Assembly: GCF_036850765.1 (NCBI RefSeq)
Contig: NC_089492.1
Coordinates: 291,856,590-291,920,589, forward strand
DNA: 64,000 nt
Origin: Saccopteryx bilineata
Lineage: Eukaryota; Chordata; Mammalia; Chiroptera; Emballonuridae
Direction of reading: 5' to 3'
The translations under genes and the position numbers were made by a program. The number at the start of each line of letters is the position of its first letter. The first letter of the stretch is position 1. Of the stretch, positions 13,728 through 24,400 are shown piece after piece. The notes under the pieces are model-generated. The model was not told the DNA's origin and did not search any database. It was given only the letters and a program-made list of their open reading frames with translations.

Positions 13728-13733
13728 ATTAAA
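13728..13733 (+). terminator. TTC34: Candidate TTC34 poly(A) signal ATTAAA
   Basis: ATTAAA lies about 270 bases after the TTC34 stop codon. It is the first poly(A) signal-like hexamer I see in a sensible position. No transcript evidence is available here. Confidence 0.5.
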
Positions 13734-15380
13734 GCCAGCCTCTGTTTACCCTTGGAGGAATGGTGCAGCCCCTCCCTCAGCATTAAGTGGCCTTTGATCC
13801 TGACCTAAGCCTCAGGCAGGTTCCCCCAAGGACAAAACTCCCAAACTGGGTCCTGCCAGCTGAGACCTATGCTTTCATAAGGCTCCTCTGGACCCCAAAC
13901 CCACCACCACAGCCATGGGAACATTGTGGCCTCTCCCTCTGTCAAGCGAAGAGAGAGGGACCGCCCACCCCCACCCCCAATGAGCAGGTAGGCTGGGCTT
14001 CTGTTTGGCTGGTCTGGCAAAGCAGTCGGGATGGGAAGAAGACTTCCTCTGTGGATTAAACTAGCCCTTTGTGTGCTTGGAAAACTCTCACTCCTTCAGG
14101 GAGCCAAGGAGGGTCGTTTCACAGACGAGATGCCAGGCCTGAGTCATGGGTTTTCTCTCAGGTGCATGAACTAGCCATGCTGGACAAGCCAAAAAGATCT
14201 GTACCTGGAACCCTTCCCTTACTCTGCCTGGGGGACAGACAGGGATGAGGCCATGGCCACCAGCCCCAGGCTTTGTGTCCACTTCTCCTACCTCTTAGTA
14301 TGCTTCCCTCCCTGGCTGTCTCCTCCTCTGCCCATCACAGGTCCACGGGTTCAGCTCCCACACTGGCCTTTTAAGAACCCAGGCTGGGAAGTAGCCAGCC
14401 CTCCCTCCTCACCCTTCACATCCCGAAGCAGCTTGGGCCCACCCCACCCTTTCCCTGTGGGTTACTACTTTCTTTTTCTCCCTAGAGACCCTATGAAGTA
14501 GCCTCACCCTGTTTGGAAAGTGGGGACTGGAAAGGTCCAACAATTAGCACACAGTCACAGTCAGGTTAGCAGGTAACTGGAGCCACACCTCGGCTTGGGG
14601 CAGGTTCCTCAACAGAAGACAGCCTGGGGACCTTGCAGAGGGGCTCATCCTCCCCTGCTCCCTGGGCAAAGTCTGTCCTGCCCTGTTCCCTCCCGCCCAG
14701 CCTGCCTCGGGGATGCTTCTAGACCCACTGCAGGTGGAGTTAGGGTCTGACCATTATGCCAACCTTACACCATGCACTTAAGTGGACAGAAACCAGCAGG
14801 CCCTGTACAGCGTCCGGAGCAGAATGCTAGCGTGGGTCTGACTGAATGAAGTCAGGCTCTGACCCGTAAAGAGAGGCAGCGCCTGCTGTTCGCAACATTG
14901 CCACAGGTGAGGTTTCTGAGAACATGTTCGCCAGATGGTGTGGGTCGCCTTGTCTGACTTTTAGTCAGTGATGCTATATAAGTCAGCATTTCCGTCCCCT
15001 GCACGGGAAACAGCCCTGGGGTTCAAGAGGACATCAAATCTGGGATTGCAGGACTTGGGAGAAATATTAACAAAAGCAGCTATGGGGAAGCACACACAGC
15101 CTGGGATACAGCCTGAACAGCACCAGAGGCTCGGGCCTGAGCGTCACCATCTCAGCAACACAACGAAAATGAGCAAAGTTAGAAAAAGACTGTAAATGGA
15201 GGAAATCAGGAGGCAGGGATTAATGAGAATAAAAGTGGGAATTAGCAAATTAGGAAGAGAAAAATGGAGGAATGAATACATCCAAAATAAGATTATTCAA
15301 AAATGCAGAAAAATAGATGAGCCCAAAGCAAACCATGAAGAAAAAAAGCACAAAGTCACATGGGTCATCCAAACCTGTTC
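13734..15380. other. Intergenic, nothing recognised
   Basis: Unique-looking DNA downstream of TTC34. Only short chance open frames are present. I see no gene, RNA gene or clear repeat. The last 400 bases are A-rich and may be old transposon DNA. Confidence 0.5.
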
Positions 15381-15448
15381 ATAGGGATGCTCCCTGCGAG
15401 GAAGGCCCCAGGGCACTCACCTGGGCCTGTACTACCTCTGGAAGGCAT

Positions 15449-15465
15449 GTCCCTGTTTGGAGCCA
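15449..15465 (-). other. ERV primer-binding site, tRNA-Lys type
   Basis: TGGCTCCAAACAGGGAC on the minus strand, one base beyond the CA end of the LTR. It differs from the standard tRNA-Lys complement at a few central positions, as expected of an old copy. Confidence 0.6.
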
Positions 15466-15960
15466 CTGTTGGGACTCGTCTGGCCCTTGTAGTTACTGTA
15501 GTGTAGGCAGGCAACTCAGCCAAAGCCATCAGAGAACTTTGGGGAACAAGATTGATTCCTCACAGGACCAGGAGGGTGCACGGCCATGTCCGGGGCCACA
15601 CAGCAAGGTCAAGGGTCGAGAGAGAGCTCCTGGGCCCAGAGCTCTGCCTTTATTGGGGTCAAGGGTGGATGTCTAGGGTTTTGTAGGATCCCTCACTATT
15701 GGCCGATATGGCACATAAGAAAGGGAATTAGGTCTTGGAAACCTGGAGGCAGGGTCACCTCCAGCAGTCAGTTATCTGGGTCCCTAGAGTTTTCTACCAC
15801 GGGAACTTCAAGGGTGGGGGCAGCCTAGTTCCTTATCTGATGGTTTTGCCTTTGACTGTATCACACAGCTGTTTGTCAGTTTATTTGAGACGGCTTTCCT
15901 TTGACATGGCACTTGAAAGCTTAATGTCAAGCACTTACACTACAGACAAAAAAGTTTAAA
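15449..15960 (-). mobile_element. Endogenous retrovirus fragment: LTR with tRNA-Lys-type primer-binding site
   Basis: Read on the minus strand, an LTR runs from about 15960 down to 15466. It has a CCAAT motif near 15700 and AATAAA at 15649-15654, then about 180 bases of R/U5 ending in CA. Immediately after it comes TGGCTCCAAACAGGGAC (15449-15465), which matches the tRNA-Lys primer-binding site pattern TGGC..CC..AACAGGGAC with small changes. This points to a class II (betaretrovirus-like) element. Below 15449 only a short leader-like stretch follows; no gag, pol or env is visible, so it is a 5' fragment and not a simple solo LTR. The outer LTR edge is approximate. Confidence 0.65.
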
Positions 15961-16246
15961 ACAATGGCAAGGACAAAGTAACAGGAAATCAGAGGAAGCA
16001 GAAGAGATGACCTCTCTCCACTCTGTGCGAATAAATTTGAAGGCCTGCACGAAATGGATTCGTCCCTAGGAAAATGTTATATAACTACAGAGACTCCCAA
16101 ATTGTCATAAAAGTCACATAGGACAATTGCATAGCAGAAAAGAAACAGTGACGAGGTAGCTTTCCACACACACACACCCCAGAGCAGGCCCAGGTCCAGA
16201 GGGTGTTGAGAAAACGGACCAGCCTTTAAAGAACAGCCCATTGCAT

Positions 16247-16958
16247 GCCTGACCAGGAGGTGGTGCAGTGGATAGAGCGTCGGACTGGGATGCAGAAGGA
16301 CCCAGGTTCGAGACCGCGAGGTCGCCAGCTTGAGTGCAGACTCATCTGGTTTGAGCAAAGCTCACCAGCTTAGACCCAAGGTCGCTGGCTTGAGCAAGGG
16401 ATTACTCCAGGGGTCCCCAAACTACGACCCGCGGGCCGCATGCGGCCCCCTGAGGCCATTTATCTGGCCCCGCTGCACTTCTGAAGGGGCACCTCTTTCA
16501 TTGGTGCTCAGTGAGAGGAGAATAGTTCCCATTGAAATACTGGTCAGTTTGTTGATTTAAATTTATTTGTTCTTTATTTTAAATATTGTATTTGTTCCCA
16601 TTTTGTTTGTTCTTACTTTAAAATAAGGTTATGTGCAGTGTGCATAGGGATTTGTTCATAGTTTTTTTTTGTAGTCCGGCCCTCCAACAGTTTGAGGGAC
16701 AGTGAACTGGCCCCCTATGTAAAAAGTTTGGGGACCCCTGAGTTACTCGGTCTGCTGAAGGCCCGCGGTCAAGGCACATATGAGAAAGCAATCAACGAAC
16801 AACTAAGGTATTGCAACGTGCAATGAAAAACTAATGATTGATGCTTCTCATCTCTCTCCGTTCCTGTCTGTCCCTGTCTATCCCTCTCTCTCTGACTCAC
16901 TCTGTCTCTGTAAAAAATAAATAATTTTTTTTAATTTCCATTTAAAAAAAAAAAAAAA
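16247..16958 (+). repeat. SINE interrupted by a hAT element
   Basis: The same 'CCTGACCAGG' family as at 1033. The left part is 16247-16407 and the right part 16741-16958, ending in poly(A). Flanking direct repeats CAG[C/T]CCATTGCA (about 16236 and 16959) are its target-site duplication. The two halves join cleanly when the inserted element 16408-16740 is removed. Confidence 0.9.
16408..16740. mobile_element. Non-autonomous hAT transposon
   Basis: 333 bp bounded by perfect inverted termini CAGGGGTCCCCAAACT and AGTTTGGGGACCCCTG. Flanks GATTACTC (16400-16407) and AGTTACTC (16741-16748) are a diverged 8-bp target duplication, the hAT hallmark; each differs by one base from GGTTACTC, the likely SINE target sequence. 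It has no coding capacity. It inserted into an existing SINE, so it is younger than that copy. Confidence 0.85.
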
Positions 16959-17879
16959 CAGTCCATTGCAGGTTACTTTAAACGTCAGAGCCAAGAAAAA
17001 AAGGCTTCCAAGTTCTCTTTTAAAGAAAACATGACCTCAACCAAATGAGAGCCGCAACCAATTTCATTTACAGAGTGCAGCTTCAAAAATGCTAAATGCA
17101 AAACACCAACAAACCCAGACCTGATGGCACAAAGGGTAACACACCGTGAGCAATGCATCGATCTGAAGTGCGTTCCTGCAGTTTATCGTGGTGATAGAGG
17201 AGAGAGAAGTCCTATGAGTCTCATGGGGGTGGGGGGGAGCTGCTATAAGGTGCACCAGTCCCACATGATAAATCCACTCCAGCTTGCCATCTACCTGCAC
17301 ATTTGGGTTCTTTCTCTACGTAACACTGGGACATTCCGGCATCTCCATTAATGGTGTACCACCATTGAGTCCTGATCCCTGGGTGGACCATTAAAGTCAC
17401 TAAGGGCATTTGATGTGAGCTGACGCAGTATGTTCAGCATCTCCGGCAGGTGTACCCATGTTAGCAAAGCCAACCCAGGGTATCCCCTCTGCTTTGGTCT
17501 GACTCCGTTCCCACGCAGAAGTCCCAGGTTTCTAAGCGAGTACTTCTCTCCCATTAGGGCGTCAGGGTCCACAAGAGGCTTGGCTGCATGGCACAGTCCT
17601 GGGGCCGCCGTTGCTGGGCTGACACCCAGGCCGCAGTACCTGGGCCCTGGATGCAGTTGGCGTCTCCACCAATTGTGAAGCTGCTACACACCACGGACCC
17701 CCTTCTGACGACCTCAGCCCGGCAGTGAGGCCCCAGGACGTGGCCAAGCCCACCCCCAAGTGCTATCTTGAGGGTCTGGTAGACAGGGACCACTCCTGAT
17801 ACCCATGTAAGTCTTATCCATCAGGGTCCACTCAGGAGACAGAAATCACACCAGAGAGTCAAATAGCGAAGATTTAATA

Positions 17880-18609
17880 CAGGGGTCGGGAACCTACGGC
17901 TCGTGAGCCAGATGTGGCTCTTTTGATGGCTACATCTGGCTCGCAGACAAATCTTTAATTAAAAAAATAATAACGTTAAAAATATAAAACAGCCCTGGCC
18001 GGTTGGCTCAGTGGTAGAGCGTCAGCCTGGTGTGCAGAAGTCCCGGGTTCGATTCCCGGCCAGGGCACACAGGAGAAGCGCCCATCTGCTTCTCCACCCC
18101 TCCCCCTCTCCTTCCTCTCTGTCTCTCTCTTCCCCTCCCAGAGCCAAGACTCCATTGGAGCAAAGTTGGCCCGGGCGCTGAGGATGGCTCCATGGCCTCT
18201 GCCTCAGGTGCTAGAATGGCTCTGGTTGCAACGGAGCAATGCCCCAGATGAGCAGAGCATCGCCCCCTGGAGGGCATGCTGGATGGATCCCGGTCGGGCA
18301 CATGCGGGAGTCTGACTGCCTCCCCGTTTCCAACTTCAGGAAAATAAAAAATAAAAATAAATAAAAATTAAAATTAAAAAAATATATATATATATATAAA
18401 ACATTCTCATGTATGACAATCCATTCATTTCCTACCACTCATGTTCATGGTTGCGGGTGGCTGGAGCCAATCACAGCTGTCCTCCAGGACACCAAATTTT
18501 TATTGGATAATGCGTAAGGTACACAGGTCATTGTATGGCTCTCACAGAATTACATTTTAAAATATGTGGCGTTCATTGCTCTCTCAGCCAAAAAGGTTCC
18601 TGACCCCTG
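17880..18609. mobile_element. hAT-type DNA transposon carrying an inserted SINE
   Basis: The termini are inverted: CAGGGGTCGGGAACCT at 17880 and AGGTTCCTGACCCCTG ending at 18609. A perfect 8-bp target duplication ATTTAATA sits at 17872-17879 and 18610-18617. A SINE occupies 17991-18393; without it the element is about 327 bp. No transposase frame is present, so it is non-autonomous. Confidence 0.9.
17991..18393 (+). repeat. tRNA-derived SINE, 'CCTGGCCGGTTGGCTCAG' family
   Basis: The tRNA-like head has a clear B box (GGTTCGATTCCC). It is followed by 'catctgcttctcc', a CT-rich block, 'gctccattggagcaaag', 'gcatcgccccctgg', and an A-rich tail running into (TA)n. The target duplication ATATAAAAC lies at 17982-17990 and 18394-18402. 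It inserted into the hAT element. Confidence 0.9.
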
Positions 18610-18617
18610 ATTTAATA

Positions 18618-21437
18618 TAAAGAATTGCTGGTTCATTCTGGAGGTGTTGATTATGGAACCAGGGTAAACGTTTTAATGCCGGGGATCATGGAAGTAGTAA
18701 TGGCAGGGTTCAGAAAAGATGGCCTAGCCTCTCTAATGGGCTGTCACCTGTAACCTGCAACCCTCAGCTTGGTGAGGAGGCTACTTTGCGGGGGGGCCAC
18801 TCATTCCGTGGGATTCTGAAGCAGAAGCAGAACCATGCTGGTAGCCCAGTCAGGCCTGAAGGAGGGAAGTCTGCTCAGAGCCCCCAGTCCCACAGCCTCT
18901 CCCCCACCCTCCCAGCAGGGCCACTGGGCCCCTGGGGATGGGGGTCTGAGCCTCAAGGCTCCAGGGGCAGAGGGAGGCAACCAATCCCCACACTAGCCAA
19001 ACATGGGTGTCTGGTTGGGGGCCCTCCCTGGCAGCCCTGCCCACTCCCACCATAATAAGCAGGGACCCCCCCTCCCCTTACACGAGGCCAGGACCCCAGG
19101 ACCTCCACTGGAGACTGAATGGAAAGGAGCCTCACAACAGGGACTTGCAGGTTCCACCAATGTGCCGCTCTGGTCCTGACCTCTCAGCCTCTCGGGCCAG
19201 GTGGGCATTGTGGAAGAAGGGTCTGGCTTTCCTTCCCAGAATTCTCTGCGGCCCCTTCGGACTGATGGTGTCAAGGAGCAAAGGAGGAGAGGGTCGGGAG
19301 GCCAGGCCACAGGCCGTAGAAGGAACCCCCCACACTCAGCAGGGAGCCTGGTGCCCCCCAGAACTGTGCTCATCCCCCTCCCCCACACCAAACGCAGATA
19401 GAACTCTGTGAACGGGAGGGAGGGTCCGCACTGCCACGGAACCCGTGCCCGCATCACAAAGGGGCCCCGGAAGCCACACGCCTCATGGTGCCCCTGAAGT
19501 CACTGCCCTCTTGCCCCTGGGGGCCCCTCCACCTGGCCCTGCTCACCAGAACTCTAGGCCACCCTGACCCAGCCTTTCAGACTTGCCCGCAGGTGACAGC
19601 CACTCCTGAGTGACCCGAAGGTGAGCTGATCGAGGGGCCTGCCCGCCGAGCCCACTATCCTAGGCAGCACTGTAGAACACCCTCCCTCTTCCCCGGGGAC
19701 AGACAGGGCATTTTATGTGCAGCCTCACCTGTACAGGTAGCTCTCGGGCACAGTCCCCTTCCCGGAAAGACCCCTATCTCTGTGGCTGCAGCAGCCTTGA
19801 GAGGCCGCAGACAGGACCTCGGGTGCCCAGCCTGGCCACCACGGTGGCCCCTTTGCTGCGTGCCCAGCAGGAAGCGTGGCTTTGCCCCCAGCCCTCTGTG
19901 TGAAGGCTGTTACTGTGTGTCAGCGGGACAGAGGAAGTGGTTTAATAGGATGGGAGGGGGTCTTGTCCATCCTGATTAAAATAAGATGTTGCTGCTAAAG
20001 CCAGAGCCACAGGTGCTCAGCCAAGGCCCAGAGCTGTCCCGTCCTCCGGTTGAGTCACCATTCATTCATTCACCATTGATCCATTCATTCATTCAATGAA
20101 AGTTGATGGATGCCTTGGAGTGGTTGGCCCCAGTCTAGGTGCTGGGGCCCCCACTCTGTGGTGCTGACATTCCCGAGGGGGATGGAAGTGGAAATAGAAA
20201 TAAAGGGTGGGTGTGTGGTGGTAAAACATCTAAGTATGGGGTGCAAGGGGGCTGGTCGGCTGCATGAATATGGACCCCAGGGAGGCCTCGCTGGGAGGGA
20301 CCTTGAGCAGGGACTCTTGGGTGTAAAGGGCGGCAGGTGGGGATCCAGGGCAGGAAGGATGAGAGGGGACACAGTGAGAGGTGAGGGGGGACTCCGGGCA
20401 CCCTGAGATCAGAACAGGTGTGGCTTTTCCTCTCAAGTTGGCACAGGTGGCAGGTGATGCCCAGAAAGTTAAGAGACCTCAAACCCCCCATGAGTCAGGA
20501 CAGAACTCAGGCAAACCCCTGGTGTTGGCAGGTGCAAACACTTCCCCCTGCCCTGGTGGTCTCGGCCACCAGATGCTTACTGCGCAGGGCAGGGCTGGGT
20601 CTCTGCTCCCACGCTTCTCCCAGACTTCAGCCTCACCTCATGCAGGGCTGAGCACTGGGCGCAGACATCAGGCATGTGTGCGTCCTGAGTGAAGGCAGCA
20701 CCAGCTGTTCCCAGGTGCCCACACAGCTTTGGGGGCAGAGCTCCAAGTACCAGCAAAGGAGGTGCACGCACACAAACATGCACGCATGTGCATATGCACA
20801 CATGCACACGTGCATGCTCATACAGGTGCGTATATACACATGTGTGGCTCATGTGCAGATGCACACAGACACATGTGTGTGGTTACATACACACTCACAC
20901 ATGTACACAGAGCACATGTGTGAGCTCAAATGTGTCTGTCGGTCTGTGCATGGGTGTGAGTGGGCCCCAGGCAGGCTCCACTACAACCACCCCCTGACTC
21001 ACACAGGCAGCTGGGCTTCCTGGATCTAGCATGTGGACCCCAAGCTGTGAGCAGAGTGGTTCCCGGACCAACCCCTGCCAGACACAGGGCTTGGAGAGGC
21101 CGACAACGTCTCCAGAGGAGACTGCCATCAGGGCCAACAGGCTGCACCACCCCCCACACGAGGGGCCCCAGCACCCAGAGACACTCCCGCCCAGGAAGGG
21201 TGTGGAAAGCTAAGGCTCGGGTGCGAGGAGGGCCAGGGTGTGGGGTTGGTGATGGAGAGAAGGGCTGAGCACCCAAGGGCACCCGGCACCTGCTCCCAGC
21301 CAGTGCCAGGCCCTTCCAGCCTCAGGCAGAGTCTCAGAAGCTCCACACCACGCTGCCCCTGCCCTGGGTGGACACCGCCCCTGCCCTTGCCCTGGGGCTT
21401 GCTCAACTGGGCACCATTCCTGTCTAGAGACTTGGTG
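18618..21437. other. MMEL1: Intergenic / MMEL1 upstream, nothing coding recognised
   Basis: Unique-looking, moderately GC-rich DNA upstream of the MMEL1 start codon. A non-coding first exon of MMEL1 may lie here but I cannot place it. A CA/TG-rich low-complexity stretch lies at about 20760-20960. A short (ATTC)n run is at 20060-20098. Confidence 0.4.
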
Positions 21438-24400
21438 ATGGGGAAGCTCGAAAGCCCAATGGGGACGGTGGAGATCACCGGCCGGACGGGGCAGACGCGC
21501 CCAGGCTTTCTGGAGTGGGGGCTGCTGCTCCTGCTGCTCCTGGTGACGGGAGCCCTGGTGGCCTTGGGCCTCCTCTACGCCCACAGCAGAGGTGAGTGAG
21601 GGCGCCCTCCCCCAAGCCCGCCGCCGCCGAGCACCCTGCTGGCGGCCGCTCCTGCCCCAGCCATCCGAAGGGTCCGCTCTCTGCCCTCCCGGGAGGAGCC
21701 AGCCAGCCTGGTCAAACGCGGCGTGTGGGGGTCTGCACGGGGCACCGCGGGCTGCAGGGCTGTGCTGCGGACTGCTGGCGGGAAGGTCACTGACCTGCGG
21801 GGTGGGTAAGGCCCCTTCCCGAGGGCTCTGCCCAGGTGCTGGCGGGAGTGTGGCCCGTCCTCAGGCTCTGAGCCAGCCGGCCTCTTCAGGAAACTGGGAT
21901 GCGGCATGCCAGGTCCCCGCCCCTCACGCAGCCCCCTCCCCTCGCAGCACCACGCTAGCCAGCTCCCAGCGGGCCCGGCAGCAGGAGCCGGATCCCCAGC
22001 GCAGGGACCCCCCCCCTCCCCCCGCGCGCGCGCCTCCTGCCGCCTCCAAGGCCACCCTGCGAAAGAACCTGCTGGGATACTCTCCCCATACAGACCCAGG
22101 TCACAGGTGCCTGGTGGCGTCCCACACAGGCTGTGTTATTGCAAGGTGATGAGAGCTTGAGGGACTGGGGTCCTGGAGAGGCTAGAGGCGCAACCAGGGC
22201 TGCCCTGAAGAAACAGCCCCCCCCCACCCCGTTGCAGTGCCCACCCCGCCCCCTCCCAGATCATGTGGAGGAACGGGGACTGTCCCCCTCTCAGGTCAGG
22301 GGATGAAGTGGAGAGGCTCATGTGCATGCACCTGGGCAGCCGGCAGCCCTGCTCCCATCCCAGCTGCACCCTTGGGGGGCATCTGCATCACGTGTGCACC
22401 TGCTGGCAGTTGCTGTGCTTCTCCTGTGGGCTCAGGAGATCTTTCGAGAGAAGCACTCACCTCTCAGCTCTCACTACAATAGGGGACCACAGCCTTTGTA
22501 CCAGAAGGGTCCTTCACTAGCTAGAGTCCTGTGCTGTGTGGTGGGACCATCCACCCATCCCTGAGCAAGGCTGCTTCCGAGGGCTAGAAGTGGGCTCAGC
22601 CTATGGATGTGGTGGGCATCCCCCACCAGGGCTGCTCCCTGCCTGACCAGGTGCCAAGCTGCTGTGGTCTCTGGCCCTTCATGGTCTCTTGCCAGGGTAG
22701 ATGGGTACTGTCCCATGGACATGGGACAAGAGCGTCTCTCCATGCATGAAGAGCCATCGGGAGCCCAAACCCCAGAGCACCTCCATCCAGAGCTCCCCAC
22801 TCTGCAAACACCTGACTTAGAGGCTTCCAGTGACCAAGGCTGACCCCACCCACCCAGCTGTTTGTGCAAAAGGCCTGTTCTCTCCTGGGTAGTGAGGAGC
22901 AGCAAAGTTCACCCCAAGAAGAGGGACCCTCCCAGTCCAGCCTGCCTCCCCTTCAGCCCGTCCCATATTTACAAGTGCGGGTCTCTGCCAGGGCTCTAGC
23001 TCAGAGCCCCTGTGCCCATACCTCCAGAAATGATCCCACAGCCTATTCCAGCCTCAGGCTGAGCTGGTGGAAGGGTTTAGACATAATGTTATTTATTCTA
23101 AATATTTTTCTTTTTAATTTCCACTATGATTTTTTTTTTTCATTGATTCATGAGTCATTCAGAAATTTTTAAAATTTTGATTTCCAGATTCATGGACATA
23201 TTTTTTTAGTTAACCTTTTAAAATTTGTTTCTAATGTAATTGCTTTGTTGTCAGAAACCACAACTTCAGGGGTATTGATTCTTTGATATTTGCTGAGGCT
23301 TGCTAAAGGTCTAACACATGGTCGGTTTTATAAATAACACCAGTGTGCTCATGGAAGACAGCCAATCACTGGGAGATGAAAGTGGGAACATAGATACAGA
23401 CACAGATATAGATACAAATAGATCCATTAGATAAGTCAAGTCTTCTAGGTTTTGCTTTTTTTATTTTCTTGACCTTTCAGTTAATGAAAGATGTGTATGT
23501 ATGTGTTAAAAAGATTGCACTAGAAAACGATCAGTTTTCCTTGTAGTTAACTAAGTACCAATTTGCTTATGCTAAGACTACACTGTTACCTGAATAGACA
23601 AATTTAAAATTAGTCTTCCTTTGAACACTATAATTATGTGCTGACTCTCTTTCTCTCTTTCTTTCTTTCTCTTTCTTTTTTTTTTTTTTTTTTTTGGTAT
23701 TTTTCCAAAGTTAGAAGTGGGGAGGCGGTCAGACCCCCTCATGCGCCACACCGGGATCCACCCAGCATGCCCACCAGAGGGTGATGCTCCGCCCATCTGG
23801 GGCGTTGCTCTGTTGAGGCCAGAGCCATTCTAGCACTGAGGCGGAGGCCATGGAGCCATCCTCAGTGCCCAGGCCAACTTTGCTCCAATGGAGCCTTGGC
23901 TGCAGGAGGGGAAGAGAGAGACAGAGAGAAGGGAGAAGGGGAGGGGTGGAGAAGCAGATGGGCGCTTTTCCTCTGTGCACTGACTGGGAATTGAACCCGG
24001 GACTTCCACACACCAGGCCGATGCTCTACCACTGAGCCAACCGGCCAGGGCATGTGCTGAGCCTTTCTATCCTAGCAATGTTGTTTGCCTTACATTCTGT
24101 TCTTGTTTACATTCTCTTTTGTCTCTTATGAACATAGTAACACAAATGCTCACAAACATTCACTTTATCTATTTTTCCCCAATCTTTTTGTTGTTGTTGT
24201 TGTTGTTGTTGTTGTTGAAGTTCTTTGTCTTTAGCCTCAGCTATATCTCTGGCAACCAAGAGTACAGGGGGATTCTGTCTCTGTCTTTTGTCTGGAAGAT
24301 GTAGCCTCTTTGCATTTACTGCGATGACTGAAATGTGCGTGTTCCCTATATTGTGATGTGTTCTTGGACGCTTCTTATGTCTCTTTTTTTCTCTTTCCTT

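Noticed and set aside
17999..18067. Possible tRNA genes at SINE heads (also 48548, 50100, 24000 and others)
   Set aside because: A and B boxes are present, but they sit in SINE bodies with SINE tails and target duplications, and the tRNA fold is not maintained.
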